Assembly: GCA_003140075.1 (NCBI GenBank)
Contig: PLIO01000120.1
Coordinates: forward strand, 1 to 37,252
Length of the DNA: 37,252 bases
Reading direction: 5' to 3'
Source: Acidobacteriaceae bacterium
GTDB taxonomy: Bacteria; Acidobacteriota; Terriglobia; Terriglobales; Acidobacteriaceae
Each line of letters opens with the position of its first letter. The first letter of the stretch is position 1. Positions 1-9,700 of the stretch are shown piece after piece. The notes below the pieces were generated by a model. The model did no database searches, was not told where the DNA came from, and saw nothing but the letters and a program-made list of their open reading frames with translations. Position numbers and translations under genes: made by a program.

Positions 1-112
1 CGCATCGCCATTCTCATGGTCAACTTCTGCCGCTTCACGGAAGATGCGCTGATGTATTCGGGATTGGGGTCGCCAGTTCTGACCTTCGGAAGGCATGGAG
101 CCGATTTCCCCG
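1..112. other. Left edge, no assignable gene
   Basis: This stretch lies past the stop codon of the minus-strand oxygenase gene. One plus-strand frame is open through it, but its protein resembles nothing I know and it continues antisense into the oxygenase gene. It may be intergenic or the tail of a gene that starts outside the window. Confidence 0.4.
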
Positions 113-988
113 CTACTTCTTCCCCGACAAGAATCCCAGCACTTTGCTGGCGAACTCGTCCGAGAATCCGAATCGAGCCTTGGCCCGCGAATAAAGGTCG
201 ACCGCCCTCTTATCCAGCCAGATCGCTGCCGATTTTCCCCACCCATCCTGCGGTCGCGCAAAATAATCGGTGGAATGTCCGGTCACCTTCTTATCGCGCT
301 CGATGGTGTAGTAATACAAGGCCAGACTCTTGCGCGACTGTCCCTCGGGGCACGTCAAAGGATCGGGAAACCCGTGCAGCGACTTTTCATCGGTCGTGAA
401 AATGAGCGCATAGTTCAGCAGCGGCGGATACTTCGCCCCGCATCGCGCCATCTTCCCATCCTTACGCTCCCACAATTCGATCGCGCCGCCCCATGCCTCC
501 TGCCATCCTGGATTCAGATACAGGATCAGATTCACACGCCGGCGCCAGTGCGTATGGAAGTGGTGCATGGAAAAGTCCGTGTGCACGTTCAGATAACCGC
601 CTGGTCCCGATTGGTGTAGCCCGCCGCCCTCCAACATAGGGTCCGCCATCAAGCCAGGGATGCCAGTCAATTCCGAAACCCAGGCCACAAACTCCGGCGA
701 GTTCAGTTCGTCCGCAACCACCCCCAGCATGGCCGGAAAGAGCGCGCGCTTGGACATGCCCAGCTTGTTCTCATTGGCGTGCTTGTACTGCGTCCAGGCA
801 TCACTCGTAGCCTGGGGGAACTCCGTCGCCATGGCCAGCGCGGTCTCTGGATCAAGAAAATCCTGCAAGAGAATATGCGGACAGGGGTGGTTCTCGCGGT
901 ATTGCCTGAGTTGCGCAGGCGTCGGCAGTCCCCACCTTTCGTAGGGAAATAGCCGGACGGTGGCCCGGACAGCCGGCGCGGTAGACAT
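113..988 (-). CDS. 2-oxoglutarate/Fe(II)-dependent oxygenase (prolyl 4-hydroxylase-like)
   Basis: Predicted cytoplasmic non-haem iron oxygenase of 291 residues. The jelly-roll core shows the metal triad HTD (His136, Asp138) and a distal His205 in LHGFPDP. Arg219 lies 14 residues later and would bind the 2-oxoglutarate carboxylate. NLILYLNPGWQEAWGGAIELW is the conserved strand between the two halves. This arrangement is that of the 2OG-FeII_Oxy_3 group, whose members hydroxylate proline or other side chains, or small molecules; the substrate cannot be read from sequence. There is no signal peptide. The ATG at 988 has GGAG about ten bases upstream. It is divergent from the membrane glycosyltransferase that starts at 1198, so a role in modifying a cell-surface product is possible but unproven. 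Confidence 0.85.
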   Translation of the reverse strand: MSTAPAVRATVRLFPYERWGLPTPAQLRQYRENHPCPHILLQDFLDPETALAMATEFPQATSDAWTQYKHANENKLGMSKRALFPAMLGVVADELNSPEFVAWVSELTGIPGLMADPMLEGGGLHQSGPGGYLNVHTDFSMHHFHTHWRRRVNLILYLNPGWQEAWGGAIELWERKDGKMARCGAKYPPLLNYALIFTTDEKSLHGFPDPLTCPEGQSRKSLALYYYTIERDKKVTGHSTDYFARPQDGWGKSAAIWLDKRAVDLYSRAKARFGFSDEFASKVLGFLSGKK

Positions 989-1197
989 GGGATCGAGGCT
1001 CCTTAGTGAGGAATTGTATCTGAATCACAATTTGCCCTGACGAAAATCTAGCGTGGGATGGGCTGAGTGGAGACGCGACGCTCGCGCTCCGACGAACTTG
1101 CCGGACCAAGATGATCACCGAGGCGCGAGCGCCGCCCCTCTCTGGCCGTGCGCGTTCCCGTAGAATGGCTGGGCGCATTCATTGCTGAATCCGAACG

Positions 1198-2874
1198 ATG
1201 CTGGCTGCACGAGAGAAACAAAATGAGTGGTTCCACGGCCACGTTAATCTGGTGGCCGCCGCCGTCACGCTGCTCGGCTTCCTGGCGCGCCTTTGGATGG
1301 CCTCTGGAACATTCCTCAATCCCGATGAGGCTTTGCATTTCCGCCTGGCCAACCAGGTCTCGCTGGCTCTTGCCTACCAACAAAGCCTCACCGCGGCTCA
1401 CCCTCCGCTGCTCATTTTTTTGCTCTATTTCTGGCGCGCTCTCGGCACCTCGGAACTCTGGCTGCGCCTTCCTTCTGTGCTTGCGGGCGCGGCTTTTTGC
1501 TGGATGTTCTACAAATGGCTAAGCCAAGCCGGGGGCAGCTTTGCCGGATTCATCGGACTTCTGTTCGTCTCATTCCTTCCGCCCGTCATCCTCATCGCCG
1601 CGGAAGTGCGGCAGTACGCTTTGCTGTTGGCCTTCCTCGCTAGCGCCCTGTATTTTCTGGACGAAGCATTCGCGAAAAACTCTGCCGGACGGATGGCAGC
1701 CTTTTCCCTGTGTCTGTACTTCGCGATGCTGTTTCACTACTCGGCGTTCTTGTTTGCCGCTGCGCTTGGCATTTATGCGCTGATTCGAATCTTCGCGCAA
1801 CGTCCTCCCGCTCGATTGGTGGCTACCTGGGCAGCGGGCCAGCTCGGCGGACTGGCTCTCGCGTTTTTCTTCTATAAGACCCATCTTTCCAAGCTGGGCG
1901 TTGGCGACTCAAGACCGGCGCTGCAAGGCTGGATGAGCGAGTTCTATCTTCACCGCTCCTATTTCGATCGCGCTCATGACAACCCCCTGCTGTTCCTGGT
2001 GGGCCACACCTTCGGAGTTTTTCAATATTTCTTCGGGCAGCTTGCCATGGGCGATGCCCTCGGTGTCGTCTTCTTTGTGGCAGTCGTACTACTTTTGCGC
2101 GGGAAGGCCTTCCCGAACGATCGTGGTAATGATCAAAGTGACAATCGAACTTCTTCGTGGCAGCTAGGAGTATTTCTGCTCCTGCCGTTTGCGATTGCCG
2201 GCGGCGTCAGTCTGGCGCATGTTTATCCTTACGGCGGCACGCGGCACGTTGCATTCCTGATCATCCCGGCCGTGGCTGGAGTCAGTGTGGCGATGGCGTG
2301 TCTGGCGGCTGGTCGATGGGAACGCGGACTTGCGATTGCGGCTTTCGTCCTCGCGGTCTGCATTGCCTTTGGCAAAACGCGCCCGCCCCGAATGGACCGC
2401 GCCGATCAAAACCGCGCGAACATGGCTACTGCGATGGAATTTGTGCGGCAGAGGATCGATCCCTCCGAGATCATCTTCACCGATTACCAGACCGATCTTA
2501 TTTTGGGCCACGATTTGTGCCAGCAGCGCCCCATTTCCTTCGAGGCCGCCCCACCCGGTTTCGAACAATTCTCCTGCGCCGGGCGCCGCGTGGTTTCCGC
2601 TGACTACAAAATGGCATGGATGTTTTGGGCGGACAATTTCCCCGAAGATTGGCGGCGCTTCGTGCAAGCCTACAATCTCAAGCCCGGAGACACGGTCTGG
2701 ATTTTTCAATCAGGATGGGGAGTGAAACTCCCGGAAGACTTGCGCAAACACTACGCCGAATTTCACGACTTGCACTTCGACTCGTTCGGCGCCAACATCA
2801 AAATCTTTAAGATGACGGTAGGCCAGCCGATGCCCGTATCCGTTCAACAGTCAGGGCTCATTTCGCCGCCGTAA
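1198..2874 (+). CDS. Membrane glycosyltransferase, GT39/ArnT-like (PMT family)
   Basis: A 558-residue polytopic membrane protein with roughly ten or more hydrophobic helices and a soluble C-terminal part (about residues 410-558). The first periplasmic loop carries NPDEALHF (Asp43-Glu44), the acidic pair typical of GT-C transferases that use polyprenyl-phosphate sugars. It is followed by AHPPL (His68) and a RLPSVLAG segment, as in the PMT_2/ArnT superfamily. The likely role is transfer of a lipid-linked sugar onto protein, lipid or glycan outside the cytoplasmic membrane; donor and acceptor are unknown. No convincing ribosome site precedes the ATG, so the start is the less certain part. The 3' end overlaps the convergent GH5 gene by 17 bp. 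Confidence 0.8.
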   Translation: MLAAREKQNEWFHGHVNLVAAAVTLLGFLARLWMASGTFLNPDEALHFRLANQVSLALAYQQSLTAAHPPLLIFLLYFWRALGTSELWLRLPSVLAGAAFCWMFYKWLSQAGGSFAGFIGLLFVSFLPPVILIAAEVRQYALLLAFLASALYFLDEAFAKNSAGRMAAFSLCLYFAMLFHYSAFLFAAALGIYALIRIFAQRPPARLVATWAAGQLGGLALAFFFYKTHLSKLGVGDSRPALQGWMSEFYLHRSYFDRAHDNPLLFLVGHTFGVFQYFFGQLAMGDALGVVFFVAVVLLLRGKAFPNDRGNDQSDNRTSSWQLGVFLLLPFAIAGGVSLAHVYPYGGTRHVAFLIIPAVAGVSVAMACLAAGRWERGLAIAAFVLAVCIAFGKTRPPRMDRADQNRANMATAMEFVRQRIDPSEIIFTDYQTDLILGHDLCQQRPISFEAAPPGFEQFSCAGRRVVSADYKMAWMFWADNFPEDWRRFVQAYNLKPGDTVWIFQSGWGVKLPEDLRKHYAEFHDLHFDSFGANIKIFKMTVGQPMPVSVQQSGLISPP

Positions 2875-4039
2875 TGATTAGCCCGAGCGCCCGCAGCGTG
2901 GTTTCATCCGGGACGCTGCGCCCATCTTTTTTCGTGACCACTCCGAAGTTGCCGGAATAATCCCACATCGCCCAGCCCATGCCGTGCCGCTCCAGCGCTG
3001 CGCGCACGTCGTGAATCCAGGCCGCACGGTCCCGCGGGTTCGAGTAATCGCGGAATACGCCGAACTCGTTGCACACCACCGGAACTCCTTGCTGCCGCGC
3101 CCATTCCGCAACTTGTGTAATCTCGGCGTCGATGCGCGTCGCATCCCAATGATCTTGCCCATAGCGAATCACCGCCAGACGATCCACTGCGTCCGGCACG
3201 CCCGCCGCTACCTTCGCCGCCGACTCCGGCGACGACGGATAAGGCAGTCCCTTCACCCAATGCCAGAAATACGCTCCCCACGTCGCGCCCTGGTGCGTGA
3301 AGATGTGTGGATCGTAAAAATGAAAGTTGTAAATCACGTTGGGGTCGCGCAGGGGCTCGATGAAAACCAGTTCATCATCGTCCGACCAACGCGCACCGGC
3401 TGCGATGATCGTATGTTGCGGCGCCCCTTCGCGAATCCCTGTCGCCAGCTTCGCCTGTACACCGTACCAGCGGTAACGATCGGAGAACTCAGGCTCGTTC
3501 AGAATTTCAAAGAAGATCCGCTCCGCATCCCAGGTCGAATAATGCCGCGCCAGCGCCCGCCAAAAGTCGGCGAACTCCTGCACAAAGCTGTCGTCTTTCG
3601 TGAGACGAGCCTTGAAGTCGCTCTCCGGATGCAGATCGATGACCACGGCCAATCCCCGATCCAGAATCATCTTCACAGCGGCATCGAGGTAGCCCAGATA
3701 CTCCGCCGGAATTTCGTCGGGGCGGTGATTCTGCATCATGGGCTGTGGATTCACGCTCAACCGCACGTGATCGAATCCCATGGATTTGATCAGCGCAATG
3801 TCTTCCGCTGTCGTCCAGGTCTGGAAGTGTTCCTTCGTATACCCGCGCTGGTCATATACCTGCGCGAACCATCCGCTGGCGTTGATGCCACGCCGCAGGC
3901 GCACCACCCGCGATGCTGCAACGGAAGAAACCGGCGGCGCAGGAGAAGCTACAGCGGCCTGGGCCGAAAGGAAACTCGAATCTACGCCGGCGATAAACAG
4001 CAGCACGGCGACACACCGCACGATGCGAGGGAATTTCAT
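2858..4039 (-). CDS. Secreted glycoside hydrolase family 5 (cellulase-like)
   Basis: A 393-residue exported (beta/alpha)8-barrel hydrolase. A signal peptide starts at the ATG at 4039 (MKFPRIVRCVAVLLFIAGV, cleavage near SAQA). An in-frame extension to 4126 would bury that signal and overlap the upstream gene, so I reject it. GH5 hallmarks are visible in order: HVRLSVNP (about 91-98), VVIDLHPES (132-140), FFEILNEPEF with acid/base Glu182, YNFHFYDPH (237-245), and VVCNEFGVF with nucleophile Glu325. A WAMWDYSGNFG segment supplies the barrel-end tryptophan. The expected reaction is cleavage of beta-1,4-linked glucan or mannan with retention. It starts 26 bp after iorB stops and is probably cotranscribed with iorAB, an odd pairing of a polysaccharide hydrolase with a molybdenum enzyme. 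Confidence 0.88.
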   Translation of the reverse strand: MKFPRIVRCVAVLLFIAGVDSSFLSAQAAVASPAPPVSSVAASRVVRLRRGINASGWFAQVYDQRGYTKEHFQTWTTAEDIALIKSMGFDHVRLSVNPQPMMQNHRPDEIPAEYLGYLDAAVKMILDRGLAVVIDLHPESDFKARLTKDDSFVQEFADFWRALARHYSTWDAERIFFEILNEPEFSDRYRWYGVQAKLATGIREGAPQHTIIAAGARWSDDDELVFIEPLRDPNVIYNFHFYDPHIFTHQGATWGAYFWHWVKGLPYPSSPESAAKVAAGVPDAVDRLAVIRYGQDHWDATRIDAEITQVAEWARQQGVPVVCNEFGVFRDYSNPRDRAAWIHDVRAALERHGMGWAMWDYSGNFGVVTKKDGRSVPDETTLRALGLIITAAK

Positions 4040-4065
4040 GGTGAACGTAATCTCGAATAAACTTT

Positions 4066-6183
4066 CTAACTCAAAATCGGCAACGCCCGAATCCTCTTCC
4101 TGGTCGCCGCATAAATCGCGTTGCACAACGCGGGCGCCAGCGGCGGCACAGATGGTTCTCCAATTCCCGTCGGCGCCTCCGCACTGGGCACAGCATAGAC
4201 CTCCACCACCGGAGCCTCTTCCATGCGCAGCGGCGCGTAGTCATCGAAATTTCCCTGCACTACGCGTCCTTTCTCGATCGTAATCCTGGCCCGCAGCGCA
4301 TTCGACAACCCGTAGATCACTCCGCCCGGAATCTGCTGCTCCACAATGCTGGGATTCACCACCTGCCCGCAATCCACCGCCGCGACTACTCGATGAACTC
4401 GCGGCGTGTCATTCTCCATGCTGATCTCTACCACTTCCGCCATGTAGGAAGAAAAACATCCGAAGCACGCGATCCCGCGAAAGCGTCCCGCCGGCAAAAA
4501 ATTCTTCCATCCCGCCTTGTCGGCCGCCAACTGCAGAACGCCGCGCATCCGCGCCGTGTGCCAGGTTGTCGTGAAGTATTGTATATCCTGATCTTTTGCC
4601 AGCATGTGCAGTCGATACTCCAGCGGATCTTTCCCCGCCGCTGCTGCCAGTTCATCGATAAAGCTTTCGCTGGCAAACCCCACCTGCAGAGCATAGACGG
4701 ATCGCATCCAGCCCAGCGGCACCGCAGTTTCGGCGATCACACTTTCGATCAAGACATTTGGCGGCCCATACACGAACGCCGCCTCATCGGGAAGATCCGG
4801 GTCGACTCCGCCCGGCACAGGGAAACCCTTCTGCCCGCTGATCGACGGCGCAATAATCCGATGGGTAAATGCCACCGGCCAGCCCGCTCCATCCACCACC
4901 GCGCTCAGCTGATGCAGGCTCGCGGGACGGTAAGTCGAAAACCGCATGTCGTCCTCGCGCGTCCAGATCACTTTTACCGGACTATTGATCGCCTTCGATA
5001 CCAGAGCTGCTTCCACCGCGTAGTCGTGCTCCAGCCGCCGCCCAAACCCTCCTCCCATCAGCGTCACGTTCACCTTCACCTGATCCGGATCCAGTCCCAC
5101 GGCTTGCGCCACCGAATCCCGGCAATCCTGTGGAACCTGCGTCGGAGCCCATAACTCGCACGTTGTTCCTGAGTAATGCGCCGTGCAGTTGCCCGGCTCC
5201 ATGGGCGCGTGCGCCATGAAGGGCAACTGATATTCCGCGGAAATCCGCCGCCCCGTGGCTTTCGCCACATCGCCGGCCGAATACAGACTCGCTCCCTTCT
5301 TCGACGCCGCCTGCTTCAGCGACTGCATTACCGCCGCGGTATTCAAATTCTTATTCGGACCATCATCCCAACTCACGTTCAGCAGGCGGCGCCCTTCCAT
5401 CGCGCCCCAAACACTGTGGGCGACGACTGCCACGGCCGCGTCGCCGATCTTGCCTACGAAACTCACGCCAGCAATCTTCTTCGATTCCCTATCATCGAAA
5501 CTCGCGACCTTCCCGCCAATCGTCGGACATCGCGACAACACGGCGTACTTCATCCCCGGCATATGGAAGTCGATGCCGAAAACCGCTTCGCCCTTCACCT
5601 TCCCTGGTGTGTCCACGCGCGGCAATCGCTGCCCTACGATCTTGTAATCCTTGCTTTGCTTCAGCGGCACGTCGGTTGGGATCGGCAACGTCGAAGCCCT
5701 CGCCGCGAGCTCGCCATAGGTGAGCCGCCGCTTGGATGCGCCATGCAATATGCCGCCCTCCTGCGCTGCACAGCTCGAACGCGGCACACCCCACGTCAGC
5801 GCGGCCGCAGAAATCAGCATTTCTCGCGCCGCCGCTCCCGCTTTCCGCATTGGATCCCAAGTCGTGCGCACGCTCGCGCTGCCGCCCGTGGTCTGGTCTC
5901 CGTAGAGCGTGCTTGCTCCCGCCTGCTCGATCTCAATCTGCTTCCAGTCCGCTTCCAGTTCTTCCGCCAGAATCATGGGCAATGCGGTGCGCACGCCCTG
6001 TCCCATCTCCGAGCGCGCCACCACAATCGTGATCTTATTGTCCGGCGTGATCCGCAAGTATGCGTTCGGCGAGAAGGCTTTCTTGCTCGCTCGTTCCCCG
6101 TGGGGCAGGTAAAATCCCACCACCAGGCCTGCTCCCGCGGCAACTCCAGCAGCAACGAACTCACGCCGACTCAGTGGGCTCAT
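4066..6183 (-). CDS. iorB: Molybdopterin-binding subunit, isoquinoline 1-oxidoreductase beta-type
   Basis: A 705-residue large subunit of a xanthine-dehydrogenase-family molybdenum hydroxylase. The N-terminus carries a twin-arginine signal (SRREFVAAG, Arg6-Arg7) followed by a hydrophobic stretch, so the holoenzyme is probably exported folded to the periplasm. Family signatures include [16 protein letters not shown] (about 62-77), [17 protein letters not shown] and the C-terminal GIGEP, in which Glu676 is the expected catalytic base beside Mo. The order of domains matches IorB proteins, which have the aldehyde-oxidase small domain placed internally. The ATG overlaps the stop of the 2Fe-2S subunit by 4 bp (ATGA), a sign of translational coupling. 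Substrate is unknown: aldehydes or N-heterocycles are typical. No cytochrome c partner is in the window. Confidence 0.9.
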   Translation of the reverse strand: MSPLSRREFVAAGVAAGAGLVVGFYLPHGERASKKAFSPNAYLRITPDNKITIVVARSEMGQGVRTALPMILAEELEADWKQIEIEQAGASTLYGDQTTGGSASVRTTWDPMRKAGAAAREMLISAAALTWGVPRSSCAAQEGGILHGASKRRLTYGELAARASTLPIPTDVPLKQSKDYKIVGQRLPRVDTPGKVKGEAVFGIDFHMPGMKYAVLSRCPTIGGKVASFDDRESKKIAGVSFVGKIGDAAVAVVAHSVWGAMEGRRLLNVSWDDGPNKNLNTAAVMQSLKQAASKKGASLYSAGDVAKATGRRISAEYQLPFMAHAPMEPGNCTAHYSGTTCELWAPTQVPQDCRDSVAQAVGLDPDQVKVNVTLMGGGFGRRLEHDYAVEAALVSKAINSPVKVIWTREDDMRFSTYRPASLHQLSAVVDGAGWPVAFTHRIIAPSISGQKGFPVPGGVDPDLPDEAAFVYGPPNVLIESVIAETAVPLGWMRSVYALQVGFASESFIDELAAAAGKDPLEYRLHMLAKDQDIQYFTTTWHTARMRGVLQLAADKAGWKNFLPAGRFRGIACFGCFSSYMAEVVEISMENDTPRVHRVVAAVDCGQVVNPSIVEQQIPGGVIYGLSNALRARITIEKGRVVQGNFDDYAPLRMEEAPVVEVYAVPSAEAPTGIGEPSVPPLAPALCNAIYAATRKRIRALPILS

Positions 6184-6662
6184 CGCGCACCTTCCGTGGC
6201 CACAGCGCCCGCTCCAGCCGCCCGGTGAATCGCCTTGCGAATCCGTTCATACGTCCCGCAGCGGCACAGGTTGCCGTTCATCGCCTGCGTGATCTGCTCG
6301 TCGTTCGGAGTCGGCGTCTTTGCCAGCAGCGCCGCCGCCGTCATAATCTGTCCCGTCTGGCAATAACCGCATTGTGGAACTTCTTCCGCAATCCATGCCT
6401 GCTGCAATGCATGCAGCCCGTTCGCGCCCAGACCCTCAATAGTGACGATGGTTTTTCCCGCGACCTGCGCAACCGGCGTGGAGCACGAGCGAATCGCCGA
6501 CCCCTCCACGTGCACCGTGCAAGCCCCGCAGAGCCCAGCGCCACAGCCGAATTTCGTTCCCGTAAGCGCCAGCGTGTCTCGCAACACCCAGAGCAACGGA
6601 GTCTCCGGCGGGACGCTTACTTTTTTCTCGCTACCGTTAACCCGCAACGTAAAGTCAGCCAT
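6180..6662 (-). CDS. iorA: (2Fe-2S) subunit of molybdenum hydroxylase, isoquinoline 1-oxidoreductase alpha-type
   Basis: A 160-residue electron-transfer subunit. The plant-ferredoxin-type cluster site is C40-x4-C45-x2-C48 with Cys60 ([16 protein letters not shown]). The second, helical 2Fe-2S domain has Cys98, Cys101, Cys133 and Cys135 (QCGYCQTGQ and NLCRCGTY). All eight ligands are present and the length is normal for the family. It passes electrons from the Mo centre in the adjacent iorB product to an outside acceptor. It has no signal of its own and probably leaves the cell hitchhiking with the twin-arginine IorB. It is the first gene of a likely iorA-iorB-GH5 transcription unit. Confidence 0.93.
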   Translation of the reverse strand: MADFTLRVNGSEKKVSVPPETPLLWVLRDTLALTGTKFGCGAGLCGACTVHVEGSAIRSCSTPVAQVAGKTIVTIEGLGANGLHALQQAWIAEEVPQCGYCQTGQIMTAAALLAKTPTPNDEQITQAMNGNLCRCGTYERIRKAIHRAAGAGAVATEGAR

Positions 6663-6903
6663 AGGTTTTCCCGAGCGTTAAATTGCAACCTGGACAATCA
6701 TCCTACTCAACCAGCAAGAAAAGTGGAATGGGCGCACGCGGGATAACTCCGAGCTGAAGGGTTACGCGGCCGGTGCCGATGAGATGAGAATACAGATGCG
6801 CTCGACCTGCGAAGTTGGCAGGGGAGGGCCATCTCACCTGTTTAAGCGGGGGAAATCAGAATTGGAACCTCACGATCAGCCCGCATCCGGTCGCGTTCAA
6901 GGC

Positions 6904-7208
6904 ATGATCGACGCGCGTCGCCGCCCCCGGTTCAAGATCGATGTCGAGATCAGCATTAATTCCCGGACGTGCGGCTTGCTGACCGGCCATACTGGGGACA
7001 TCAGCGAATCCGGAATCGCAGCCATGCTGAGAATTGAGGTTCCCTTTTGGGTCAGGTCGTCGAGTTGAGCTTCACCCTTCCATTCGGCGCGGTGACGATC
7101 TATGAGATGGTCCGTCAAAGGAACGCTTTTCGCTACGGATTCCAGTTCCTTGACTCAACCGCCGCGTCTAAAGTGATCCAGGACACCTGTCGCCATTTTG
7201 CCGACTGA
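6904..7208 (+). pseudogene. PilZ-domain protein, split by a -1 frameshift
   Basis: Two overlapping frames together make one PilZ-type c-di-GMP-binding domain. The first frame gives RRRPRFKIDVEI (the RxxxR loop region), then GDISESGIA, which matches the D/NxSxxG motif. It then runs into a TGA at about 7075. The second frame picks up exactly at the CCCTTTTGGG run (7042-7051) as LGQVVELSFTLPFG and continues through RNAFRYGFQFLD to a TGA at 7206. One extra T in the T4 run would restore a single frame of about 101 residues. The bases around it do not form a convincing slippery heptamer. Either this is a sequencing or assembly indel, or the gene is broken. An alternative upstream ATG exists at 6784. 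A complete protein would be a small cytoplasmic c-di-GMP receptor. Confidence 0.75.
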
Positions 7209-7249
7209 GATCTCGACCGGTGAGCTTTAGAATTTCAGATACCCTCGGA

Positions 7250-8827
7250 CTAGCGCCCGGCCGCTCGACTCACTTCTTCCTGCAGGCGTTTGCCAATCTC
7301 CCTGGCGAATGCCTGAAACGCAGGAATCTCAAACAGCCGTGATCCAATTTCTTCCTGAGATAGATTCTGCGCATGCACCGCGCTAGTCCCATCCCGCAGC
7401 GCCGTGTGCAGCTTGGCTGCCGTCGCCGTGTCAAAGCTTTCCGAGACGATGACGCTGTTATCTTCCCAATGCTCCACAATCACTGGACCCTCTTCGGTCG
7501 TAATCTGCGCGATCGAGACCGGACAACTCGTTCCCGAGCAGGCCTGTACCGTCTGCAGGGTCGCGCTGCGATAGCGCTGCGAAACTGCGTCCGCATAGAA
7601 GTGGGCAAACCGTTCGGCCGCTTGCGGCGTCTTCCACCGCGAAACGTACAACAGCGCCAAGTCCGCCGTACTGGCCGAGACATCGGCCACCACTTTGTCC
7701 TTCCGCCGGTAGGTCACGTATGCTCCGCCCTGCCAACCTGACGAGAGGTCATCCGCGATCTTTCTTCCGCCATATTGTTTCAGCAGCGCCCGCACATCCA
7801 GTTCACCAATGCCACCTGAATCGTAGACGTCATACTGATCGCTCAGCACCTCCCGCATGTCCGGGATGCGCACCGGGGGCAGCTTTTCGCCATGAATATA
7901 AGTCTCCGGCTGCAGCACCTCGTGTGTGTTCCGCGGCGGACGTGCGAACGCCCCCGCAAACGCCATCTTCTTTCCGCCCTGATGCAATAACTCCCCTTCA
8001 AAAATCAAGCCTCCCTGATAGGCAAACGTCCCAGCCTCACGCAGGATCATCGGTGCATCGTGCATGAGTTGAGAATCAATCGCCCCCTTCACCGCCGGTT
8101 CTTCCATCTGGTAGATCAGCCCAGGCGTGTCCTCCAGGCTGCGCCCCACGGGCTTGAGCAGGTAATCGACGTACACCACCATGGCCTGGCCTTCCACCAC
8201 GGCCTTGCGTGCCAGGGCACTGTCATCAGTGGGGACCTTCGCATCGCTCTCCGCCGCCTTGGTTCCGGCTTTCATCCACTTCGCCAGGTCGTAGTTCTGG
8301 TCCTGCAGAGCGTGCGTCAGTTCATGCGCCAGAATCGGTTCCTGGCGGTCAGGAGGCACCCAGTTCAGCATCGAGATCGTTTTCGTCTCGTCGTCGTAAT
8401 AAGCCGCAATTTCCTGGCCCGTGGACTTCACCAGAAATTCCTTCAGATTGAAATCCCGCGGGATGAAGCCGAGCTTCTTCATGCTCAGCTCTTCCTGCGC
8501 AAATCTTTTCGTGAATTCTTCTTTCGCCAATTGCCCGGTTGCATATTTTTCTACATCGGCCTTGCTCACAAGTCTTCGCTTTACCGCCGCGTGCTTTGGC
8601 ATGCCGGTGTCCTCCGCGGCGAAAGCGAAGATCCTGTCCACGGACTCGAACAGCTTCTTTGTGTCCGCGTCCGTCATCTTGACTTCGTTGGTGGTGTCCT
8701 TGCGGAGCTTGCGAGCCGTGTCGCCCAGACTCTGCCCCGAATCCGCATCCTGGCCGCAAGCCGGGATTGCAAAGCATGTCAGAAAGCAAGCCGCGAAGAA
8801 TCCGCATTGCCGCCGAAAGATCTTCAT
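7250..8827 (-). CDS. Secreted HExxH-containing putative metallopeptidase, family not recognised
   Basis: A 525-residue exported protein. The signal sequence is MKIFRRQCGFFAACFLTCF, followed by AIPACGQ; Cys24 might be lipidated, although the lipobox is imperfect. A zinc-peptidase helix HELTHALQDQ gives His168, Glu169 and His172. A second helix with VVEGQAM (Glu212) could give the third ligand, as in gluzincins. The C-terminal third (about 330-525) has no motif I know. The ATG has GAGGG four bases upstream. The gene is last in a run of minus-strand genes and is convergent with the broken PilZ gene. Zinc binding and proteolysis are inferred from the helix pair only; the substrate is unknown. Confidence 0.75.
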   Translation of the reverse strand: MKIFRRQCGFFAACFLTCFAIPACGQDADSGQSLGDTARKLRKDTTNEVKMTDADTKKLFESVDRIFAFAAEDTGMPKHAAVKRRLVSKADVEKYATGQLAKEEFTKRFAQEELSMKKLGFIPRDFNLKEFLVKSTGQEIAAYYDDETKTISMLNWVPPDRQEPILAHELTHALQDQNYDLAKWMKAGTKAAESDAKVPTDDSALARKAVVEGQAMVVYVDYLLKPVGRSLEDTPGLIYQMEEPAVKGAIDSQLMHDAPMILREAGTFAYQGGLIFEGELLHQGGKKMAFAGAFARPPRNTHEVLQPETYIHGEKLPPVRIPDMREVLSDQYDVYDSGGIGELDVRALLKQYGGRKIADDLSSGWQGGAYVTYRRKDKVVADVSASTADLALLYVSRWKTPQAAERFAHFYADAVSQRYRSATLQTVQACSGTSCPVSIAQITTEEGPVIVEHWEDNSVIVSESFDTATAAKLHTALRDGTSAVHAQNLSQEEIGSRLFEIPAFQAFAREIGKRLQEEVSRAAGR

Positions 8828-8974
8828 TAGCCCTCACTTAAGGACGAGGATGCACTCTCCTCGATTCTGATTGAGCGAGGGCCGCAACTCACGGCAAAAG
8901 TAGGGGATTGGCCTTACGAAGGTAAGCGAAAGAGGGTTACGTGATTGCTAGCGGACAGCTCTGCGCCGAGGGGT

Positions 8975-9700
8975 TTACTTCAGTTCCGCCAGCTTCTGTG
9001 TCGCCAGTTGTCCGGCATCGGTACTGGGATTGTCTTTCTTGATTTGCTCGTAGAGGCGCTTGGCATCCAGCGGCTGGTTGCTGGCCTGGTACAGTTCCGC
9101 CAGTTGCAACTGGGCGGTCACTTTGCTCACTGAGGCCGTGGGCTTGCTGATGAGCTCCCGGTAGAGCGAAATGGCATCCTTGGTGCGGCTGGTGTTGCCG
9201 TACAGGCTCGCCAGCGCCAGCTTGGCCACCGATGCCAGCTCTTTGTTGCCGGTTGAAACTACCGCCTGGAAGTCTTTTTCCGCGTTGGCATTGTCGCCGG
9301 CGGTTGCTGACGTCACGCCCAAAAAGTAGCGTGACATGTCAGCCGTGCGCGTGTGGGGATATTTGTCCAGGATACCTTGGAACTGTTTTCCGGCGGTTTC
9401 AGCGCGTTCTTTGGCGGAGGCATAACTGGGCGTATCCGGCTGCGCCGGCACCCCGGCGGGACGAATCGGGGCCTCCAGGGTCCGGACCGCCTGCGACAAG
9501 TCAAAGCTTGCCTTCTCATCCTGCGCGCTCAGGTAATACCATCCCCCTACGACGGCGGCCACGACCACCGCTACGGCGAGGACGGCGATGGCTAGAGTGT
9601 TTCTGTGCTCCACACTCCAGTGAGCGGTCTTTTCGGCAGCTCCAATGGTGACCCGGCTGAATGCGTCCTGTTTCAGTTGATGGCGTGTCTCTGCGCGCAC
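8975..9700 (-). CDS. Membrane-anchored tetratricopeptide-repeat protein (YfgM-like)
   Basis: A 241-residue protein with a basic cytoplasmic N-terminus (about residues 1-34), a single membrane helix (about 36-58, TLAIAVLAVAVVVAAVVGGW) and a periplasmic helical region. The periplasmic part holds TPR-like units, for example ASLYGNTSRTKDAISLYREL and AELYQASNQPLDAKRLYEQI. The layout resembles YfgM/BamB-partner and other ancillary TPR proteins that assist envelope protein complexes; the exact role is not readable. The GTG start is supported by GGAAGG five bases upstream. It lies 108 bp downstream of the DksA-like gene on the same strand. Confidence 0.8.
   Translation of the reverse strand: MRAETRHQLKQDAFSRVTIGAAEKTAHWSVEHRNTLAIAVLAVAVVVAAVVGGWYYLSAQDEKASFDLSQAVRTLEAPIRPAGVPAQPDTPSYASAKERAETAGKQFQGILDKYPHTRTADMSRYFLGVTSATAGDNANAEKDFQAVVSTGNKELASVAKLALASLYGNTSRTKDAISLYRELISKPTASVSKVTAQLQLAELYQASNQPLDAKRLYEQIKKDNPSTDAGQLATQKLAELK

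Noticed and set aside
2984-4060. Plus-strand frame over the GH5 gene
   Set aside because: No domain signal; GH5 acid/base and nucleophile motifs are on the minus strand.
7042-7051. Programmed -1 frameshift at the PilZ T4 run
   Set aside because: Zero-frame codons CCC TTT TGG do not re-pair well after a -1 slip, and no downstream stem is evident; an indel is simpler.
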